A stretch of DNA of 64,000 nt, from contig NZ_CP031168.1 of NCBI RefSeq assembly GCF_022354825.1, forward strand, positions 1,241,501-1,305,500, given 5' to 3'. Positions 59,606 through 64,000 of this stretch are shown here, piece by piece. The stretch is from Paenibacillus sp. H1-7 (GTDB taxonomy: Bacteria > Bacillota > Bacilli > Paenibacillales > NBRC-103111). Each line of letters starts with the position of its first letter. The stretch's first letter is position 1. Both the position numbers and the translations under genes were made by a program. The notes beneath the pieces are model-generated. The model was not told where the DNA came from. It worked only from the letters and a program-made list of their open reading frames with translations, and did not search any database.

Positions 59606-60262
59606 TTATCGATCCAGCTCACCTAGAAATTCCTTTACTGCCTTATAAAAACCATCCAACTCTTCCGTATGGATGCTGTGACCGATCCCTTCAAAAACAA
59701 CAAGCCTTGTATTGGGCCTTCGAGATACCATGAGCTCGGCTTGGCTTAAGGTCAGAGCGAAGCTTTTGGTGCCGTGAAGCAGCAGCACAGGGCAGGTCGA
59801 CGACAGCCAATCGTCCCACCAGTCGCCGTTTATTTGCTGTTGGGATAGGCTCATCCCCTTGATGTCAAAGCGAAATCCCCACCCGTTCTCATCCTCAAAA
59901 GCACTCTCAGTAAAATAGTCGATCGCTCTAACTCCTGCGCGCTTCAGCGACTCCCTCAGCTCTTGCAGTGTAGAGGACCGGTCGGGGAGCTGCTCGATGA
60001 AAGACAGATCGCCGCCGAGTTCAACGCCGATATCTTCTACGATAACGGCATGGACCAGCTCGGGGTAGCGGGCGGCAAACTGATAGGCGTTGACCCCGCC
60101 CAAAGAATGACCCAATAGCGTGACAGGCTGTCCGCCCAGCTCTTCACGAATGAAAGCAGCGATATCCTGAAGGTAGGCTTCTCTTGAGTAATCCTTATCC
60201 GGAGGATGCTCGCTCCAGCCGTGCCCCCGTTGGTCCAATCCGATTATTCGCCAACCCGTCAT
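59606..60262 (-). pseudogene. Alpha/beta hydrolase, C-terminal part of a frame-split gene
   Basis: The 218-residue frame carries GLDQRGHGWSEHP, the nucleophile motif LLGHSLGGVNAYQ, the acid LLLHGTKSFALT and the histidine GIGHSIHTE, so the catalytic triad appears complete. It lacks the first strands and the oxyanion HGHMGDAG, which are in the next entry in another frame. The start ATG overlaps the upstream stop as ATGA at 60262-60259. Either one base was lost (or a sequencing error) or the two parts are made by stop-restart. Confidence 0.75.
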
Positions 60263-60429
60263 TTTGGCTGCAACGGAGCAAAGGTTCCTGCATCTCCCAT
60301 ATGTCCATGAAGCATAAGGAGAATACGCGGGCTATTTCCGCCAAAGTCGAGGTAGGAGAGGGTAAGCTCGCCTGACTTGAAATATTTTCTTGCCGCTCCG
60401 AGAGGAGCTTGATCCTGGGAATGAAGCAT
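60259..60429 (-). pseudogene. Alpha/beta hydrolase, N-terminal part of the same gene
   Basis: 56 residues from ATG 60429 (AAGGAGG seven bases upstream). They show the first strands of an alpha/beta hydrolase (LTLSYLDFGG, ILLMLHGHMGDAGTFAPLQPK) and stop at TGA 60259. The next residues expected for the fold, TGWRIIGLDQRGHG, continue in the -1 frame at once. Confidence 0.75.
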
Positions 60430-60778
60430 GCCGTTTCCTCCTTGTTGTTTCCGGTACTTTTTCAATAAGACTTCCTACGTCTACTATACCTGATAATAGT
60501 GACATAACCTGTCATAATTGAAAGAATCGTTATCGGAGAACAGCCTGCTGCAGAATTCACTCATTCGCACAGATGCAGCCGAATCGTCTGAACCTCTTCA
60601 GCCCATTGAAATAATCCGGCCGGATTCATAACCAGACATCCGACACCCTCCAAATATACCAAAAGTAAAGTAGTATGGGTCAGACTAAGCAAATGGTTCC
60701 TGATGAGCAAAGTGCTTCCCCTCCGTTCCCGTTTCGTTACTACCAACATATGCACGAAGGGAACTATCTGTCCGGGGT
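60430..60778. other. Intergenic region without clear gene
   Basis: It holds AT-rich promoter-like DNA for the split hydrolase, with a TGACA-TAACC-TGTCA repeat near 60500. A 64-codon minus-strand frame (60561-60755) has no ribosome site and no recognisable family; I do not call it. Confidence 0.4.
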
Positions 60779-61705
60779 CTATGCTTGGACTAGAAGCTCA
60801 TATGAACGGAGCCGTTTGGCGTAATCCTGAATTGCTGTAACTACGATAAACTCATCTATGCCATAATTGTCCGCCATCTGCTTAAGCTGTGTGCGGACGT
60901 TATGCGGAGCCCCTACGAGCCATTTGCTTTGTTGGGCTGCAGGAGCGTCTCCCGAGCCTGCATTGGCATCTCCTGCTGTCCATGCAGGATGGGCTGCCGC
61001 AAGGCTGCGGGCTTCGTCATCGGTCTCAGCGCATACGACTCCGATAGCTGCAATGATGCGGGGAGCAGGGTATAGGGCGGATGGGGTGAAGGCATCTCGG
61101 TAAGCGGCTATGACCTCCCCGCCGTCCGCATCGCTCATGAATTGGCCAAATACATAGCCCGTCCCGTGCTCCGCCGCATAGGACGCGCTTTTGCGGTTCG
61201 TACCGAGCATCCACAGCTCCGGCGGCGCGGGAGGGACAGGGCGGGCGGTGACGGGCTGGCCGTCCAGCTCGTAGCTTCCCTGCAGCAGCTCGATTAATTC
61301 CCGCAGCGTCTCCGGCAGCTGCCGGACTTTCTCGAGGAAGTTGCCGCTCAGCGCCATCGTGACGTGTGCGGAGCCCCCTGGTGCCCGGCCGATGCCGAGG
61401 TCGACGCGGCCCGGATACAAGTTGGCAAGAAGGTGGAACGACTCGGCCACCTTGAGCGGACTGTAGTGCGGCAGCAGCAGCGCTCCGGACCCGATGCGGA
61501 TTCGCTCCGTTTTCGCTCCGATATGGGCGAGCAGCACCTCCGGAGAAGTGCAGGCGAGTCCGGGCATGTCATGGTGCTCGGCGACCCAGTAGCGGGTGTA
61601 GCCTAACGACTCGGCGGTTTGGGCGAGCCGGACCGCCTGCTCCAGAGCGAATGCCGCGTCATAACCGCCGATGACCGGAACCAGATCCAATACGCTTAGT
61701 TTCAT
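60779..61705 (-). CDS. LLM-class flavin-dependent monooxygenase
   Basis: The 308-residue bacterial-luciferase-like enzyme has a TIM-barrel pattern: LSVLDLVPV at the start, ESLGYTRYWVAEHHDMPGLACTSP, RIRIGSGALLLPHYSPLKVAE and LYPGRVDLGIGRAPG, all typical of the MsnO8-like subgroup. FMN-dependent oxidation of an unknown substrate is expected. AGGAGG precedes ATG 61705; a frame start at 61729 is less likely. Confidence 0.88.
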   Translation of the reverse strand: MKLSVLDLVPVIGGYDAAFALEQAVRLAQTAESLGYTRYWVAEHHDMPGLACTSPEVLLAHIGAKTERIRIGSGALLLPHYSPLKVAESFHLLANLYPGRVDLGIGRAPGGSAHVTMALSGNFLEKVRQLPETLRELIELLQGSYELDGQPVTARPVPPAPPELWMLGTNRKSASYAAEHGTGYVFGQFMSDADGGEVIAAYRDAFTPSALYPAPRIIAAIGVVCAETDDEARSLAAAHPAWTAGDANAGSGDAPAAQQSKWLVGAPHNVRTQLKQMADNYGIDEFIVVTAIQDYAKRLRSYELLVQA

Positions 61706-61824
61706 GAAGCAGCCTCCTTTTCGGTCCAAATTCGGATTAGGTCCATGTTAACACAAACGGCTTAGGCGAAGCAGCCTTCTGCGCCAACATGCGCCCTGCG
61801 CACAAAAAACCTCTATCAAGGCGT

Positions 61825-61860
61825 AAAAAAACCGGCATTCTCCACTCGGAGAGCCGGGTT
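61825..61860 (-). terminator. Terminator of the XRE gene
   Basis: On the minus strand AACCCGGC-TCTCC pairs with GGAGA-GCCGGTT around GAGT, then T5. Confidence 0.8.
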
Positions 61861-61899
61861 TATGCGCTTTTGCTATCGATTGCAGCTTTATTGCCGAGT

Positions 61900-62292
61900 T
61901 TAGAGCGACCTTACCACGATATGCCCGCCGGCATCCAGGCTTGATCTATGAGAGGCGGATATCCACTCCAGCCCTTGCTCCGCCGTGCGAATCAAATAGT
62001 CCGCAGCTGCAGGGTCTGTTTCGTGCAGCGCTTTTAACGAAGCGGCCAGCCGGTCAATCCGAATGCCGACGGCATCCTGAGGTTCATACTCCAGCTCCAA
62101 GCCGTTATCGCTTTCGATGGTGAAAAATTCGTTTTGCAGCTTATTGATGACTTCCAGCTGAATCGTTTGCGTCCTTCCGGACTCTAAATTCCGCAAATAA
62201 TCCGGGGATACGCCAAGCTCCCTGGCGAATTCTGCGACGTCCGCTCCCCGCTGCTGACGAATGCTCCGTATATACAATCCGATCTCGCTCAT
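61900..62292 (-). CDS. XRE-family regulator, distinct from the 20-25 kb pair
   Basis: The 130-residue protein has an N-terminal helix-turn-helix (IGLYIRSIRQQRGADVAEFARELGVSPDYLRNLESGRTQTI) and a C-terminal helical part of unknown role. It shares neither recognition helix nor C-terminal domain with the repressors at 19874 and 24485. ATG 62292 has GGGAG ten bases upstream; the longer frame to 62397 lacks a site. It is divergent from the methyltransferase gene. Confidence 0.8.
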   Translation of the reverse strand: MSEIGLYIRSIRQQRGADVAEFARELGVSPDYLRNLESGRTQTIQLEVINKLQNEFFTIESDNGLELEYEPQDAVGIRIDRLAASLKALHETDPAAADYLIRTAEQGLEWISASHRSSLDAGGHIVVRSL

Positions 62293-62471
62293 CCAATCAC
62301 CGCTCCCGTTATGAGGTATATGTTCCAGTATGGACCGGTTTGCACGGTTGTAACCGCTTGGGGCGGATGGCTTTTTCAAAACGGTATTGACCTTCACGTT
62401 ACGGTAACTTTTATGATGGTTAATGCAAGCTCTTAAGCAAGCTCATATGCCAAAAAAGGAGATCATACCAC

Positions 62472-63152
62472 ATGCCAAATCATGATGACATTTACCAAAA
62501 TGATGCAGAGCAGTATCACAAGCTTATTTCCAAGCAGGAGGATCTGATTCGCCATATCGAGGGCATCCGCAGCCCGGACGGTTTGGATATCGTCGATCTT
62601 GGAGCGGGATCGGGACGTTTGACGACGATATTGGCCCCAAGGGCGAAGTCCATCGTAGCGGTCGACGCTTCGGACGCTATGCTTCGCATCAATGGAGAGC
62701 GCTTGAAGGCGGGGGGACACGATCGTTGGCGTACGGTTGTTGCGGATCACCGATCGCTTCCATTGGAGGACCGGAGTGCGGATCTGGTCGTAGCGGGATG
62801 GACGATCAGCTATTTGGGAAGCTCGAATGTGCCGAATTATCGGGACAATATAAAGCAAATCATCGGCGAAATCCGCCGGATCTTACGTCCCAACGGCACG
62901 GTCATCCTGTTCGAGACGATGGGGACAGGGGAAGAGACGCCGAATCCTCCCGATTTCCTGCGAAGCTATTACACGGCGCTGGAGGAGGAATATGGCTTCT
63001 CCCACCGATGGATCAGGACGGATTATGCGTTCGATTCGATCGAGCAGGCTGAGGAGCTGTGCCGGTTTTTCTTCGGCGATGAGATGGCGGAGCGCGTGGT
63101 CAGCAACCGTTGGCAGACGGTGCCGGAGTGCGCGGGCATCTGGTGGCGCTGA
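62472..63152 (+). CDS. SAM-dependent methyltransferase
   Basis: A 226-residue class I methyltransferase. Motif I is LDIVDLGAGSGRLTTIL, followed by the acidic SIVAVDASDAML and the post-I segment SADLVVAGWTISYLGSS. The substrate is unknown. AAAAGGAG precedes ATG 62472. The start codon follows a short divergent promoter region shared with the XRE gene. Confidence 0.87.
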   Translation: MPNHDDIYQNDAEQYHKLISKQEDLIRHIEGIRSPDGLDIVDLGAGSGRLTTILAPRAKSIVAVDASDAMLRINGERLKAGGHDRWRTVVADHRSLPLEDRSADLVVAGWTISYLGSSNVPNYRDNIKQIIGEIRRILRPNGTVILFETMGTGEETPNPPDFLRSYYTALEEEYGFSHRWIRTDYAFDSIEQAEELCRFFFGDEMAERVVSNRWQTVPECAGIWWR

Positions 63153-63543
63153 CCCGGGCTGTGTAATGAAGCGTTCTGCCGCGGCATCCGTCGGCCTAGT
63201 TCCTATACATGGCGCCATGGAAAAGCATCTCTATTGCTGGACCGCATACTACATGTTGTGTCTCCATAGACGGTAGCCATATTATTACGGAATAAGCCGA
63301 AATCCTTGCAGCTATTCCCAAGAAAAGAAATGACTTCCCGTTAATCCGATGGATAGAAATTCCGACTAACCAGCAGCACGCCAGTCTAATTTGAAGCGAG
63401 CTGCAGTAAGTAACCGTAATCTGGCACAAGCGCGCCTACGCCGATGCATTATCGAGACTCCATGCACAGATAATCCCCTATGGAATGAACTGCTATCATT
63501 CCAAAGGGGATTTCGCTGTTTTGTGAGGACTCTACCGGCGCCT
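63153..63543. other. Intergenic region ending in a terminator
   Basis: No gene is recognised. AATCCCCT-TGGAAT (63472-63486) pairs with ATTCCA-AGGGGATT (63498-63512) as a terminator-like hairpin for the neighbouring minus-strand or plus-strand transcripts; T-runs are weak. Confidence 0.5.
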
Positions 63544-64000
63544 TTACTGCTGAATATACCCTTTCTTGAAAATATCATACCACTGCTCCAATTGCTCCCC
63601 CTGCATTACGCCGAGACGCTCCAGAATATGGCGGGAGAACTCGACGGCTGCAGAGCCGTTGGCCGTAATGACATTGCCGTCGGATACGGATTGCGCGTGA
63701 ACGTAGAGCCGGTCGCCGCGGTAATTCGGCGCGCCTTCCTTCATCGTTTCCAGCATATTTCCGGTATGCTTGTTATTTTCGAGAAAGCCGTGGTTGGCGA
63801 GAAACGTCGTCGCGTCGCAAATAGCTGCGATCGGTACATCGTGCTCTACGCATTGCGCGACGATCCGGCTGGCCTGCTGATTGTGCTCTTCCCTCCAGCC
63901 GGTACCGCCCGGGATGATGAGCATCGCTATTTCCGCCAGGGACGGGTGGTCCGCCAAATCGTAGTCGGGGAGGACGCGCAGGCCTCCCATCGAAACCTTG
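63544..64000 (-). CDS. DJ-1/PfpI-family protein, 5' end outside the window
   Basis: The frame stays open to the right edge, so the true start lies beyond it (KVS before MGGLRVLPD). The visible part has MLIIPGGTGWREE, the nucleophile elbow IAAICDATTFLANHGFL with the conserved Cys, and VITANGSAAVEF. This is the pattern of class I amidotransferase-like DJ-1/PfpI proteins such as stress-response deglycases or proteases; the precise role is unknown. Confidence 0.8.
   Translation of the reverse strand, partial: KVSMGGLRVLPDYDLADHPSLAEIAMLIIPGGTGWREEHNQQASRIVAQCVEHDVPIAAICDATTFLANHGFLENNKHTGNMLETMKEGAPNYRGDRLYVHAQSVSDGNVITANGSAAVEFSRHILERLGVMQGEQLEQWYDIFKKGYIQQ

Noticed and set aside
60561..60755. 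64-residue minus-strand protein
   Set aside because: No ribosome site, odd composition and no neighbour logic.

Overview
The window reads as a chromosomal segment of a Paenibacillus-like, moderately GC-rich, endospore-forming Firmicute. The support is indirect: strong AGGAGG ribosome binding sites, many intrinsic terminators, TnrA/GlnR-type and Fur-type boxes of Bacillus pattern, a Bacillus megaterium-like anaerobic B12 operon (cbiH60-cbiX-cbiJ-cbiC-cbiD-cbiET-cbiL-cbiF-cbiG-cbiA) and a rhamnose operon with the fused aldolase/dehydrogenase gene rhaEW. I saw no rRNA, tRNA, CRISPR array, prophage or intact insertion sequence.

Layout. 0-2 kb: a degenerate dihydroorotate-dehydrogenase-like barrel fused to an eight-helix membrane domain. 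2.5-14.6 kb: a tightly packed block of SWIM zinc-finger protein, HEAT-like protein, MoxR AAA+ ATPase, DUF5682 protein and VWA/MIDAS protein, then a leader region, an RtcB RNA ligase, a second AAA+ ATPase and two small unknown genes. 14.6-16.3 kb: two different tandem repeat arrays around an oxidoreductase gene, then a Fur-controlled pair of small genes. 16.9-19.8 kb: an alginate-lyase-family lipoprotein and a secreted asparaginase behind two TnrA/GlnR boxes.

19.8-24.9 kb: an unusual regulatory neighbourhood. Two paralogous XRE repressors flank three related microproteins (49, 57 and 64 residues), a PilZ-like protein, a metallophosphoesterase and an epimerase that lacks its catalytic tyrosine. 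Palindromes of the form GATACA-N3-TGTATC recur in front of several of these genes. This is my best candidate for an undescribed system.

25-37 kb: a cobalamin riboswitch and eleven genes making the corrin ring up to cobyrinic acid a,c-diamide. 37.5-39.5 kb: a glutamine amidotransferase and an ammonium transporter behind a TnrA/GlnR box. 39.6-41.5 kb: a small gene whose own terminator lies upstream of its stop codon, then about 1.4 kb of repeats and hairpins. 41.5-49.9 kb: rhaEW, a sensory-rhodopsin-transducer-like gene, rhaA, rhaB and a DeoR regulator, followed by an aldose epimerase and a Gfo/Idh/MocA oxidoreductase.

50-64 kb: acetyltransferase, MATE and MFS exporters, an ArsR regulator with a palindromic operator, a LysR/MFS divergent pair, a tautomerase, a TetR regulator and its probable target (an SDR-alpha/beta-hydrolase fusion, with near-identical palindromes before both), a frame-split hydrolase, a flavin monooxygenase, an XRE regulator, a methyltransferase and a truncated DJ-1/PfpI gene at the right edge. 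All identifications were made by eye from motifs; no database search was possible.
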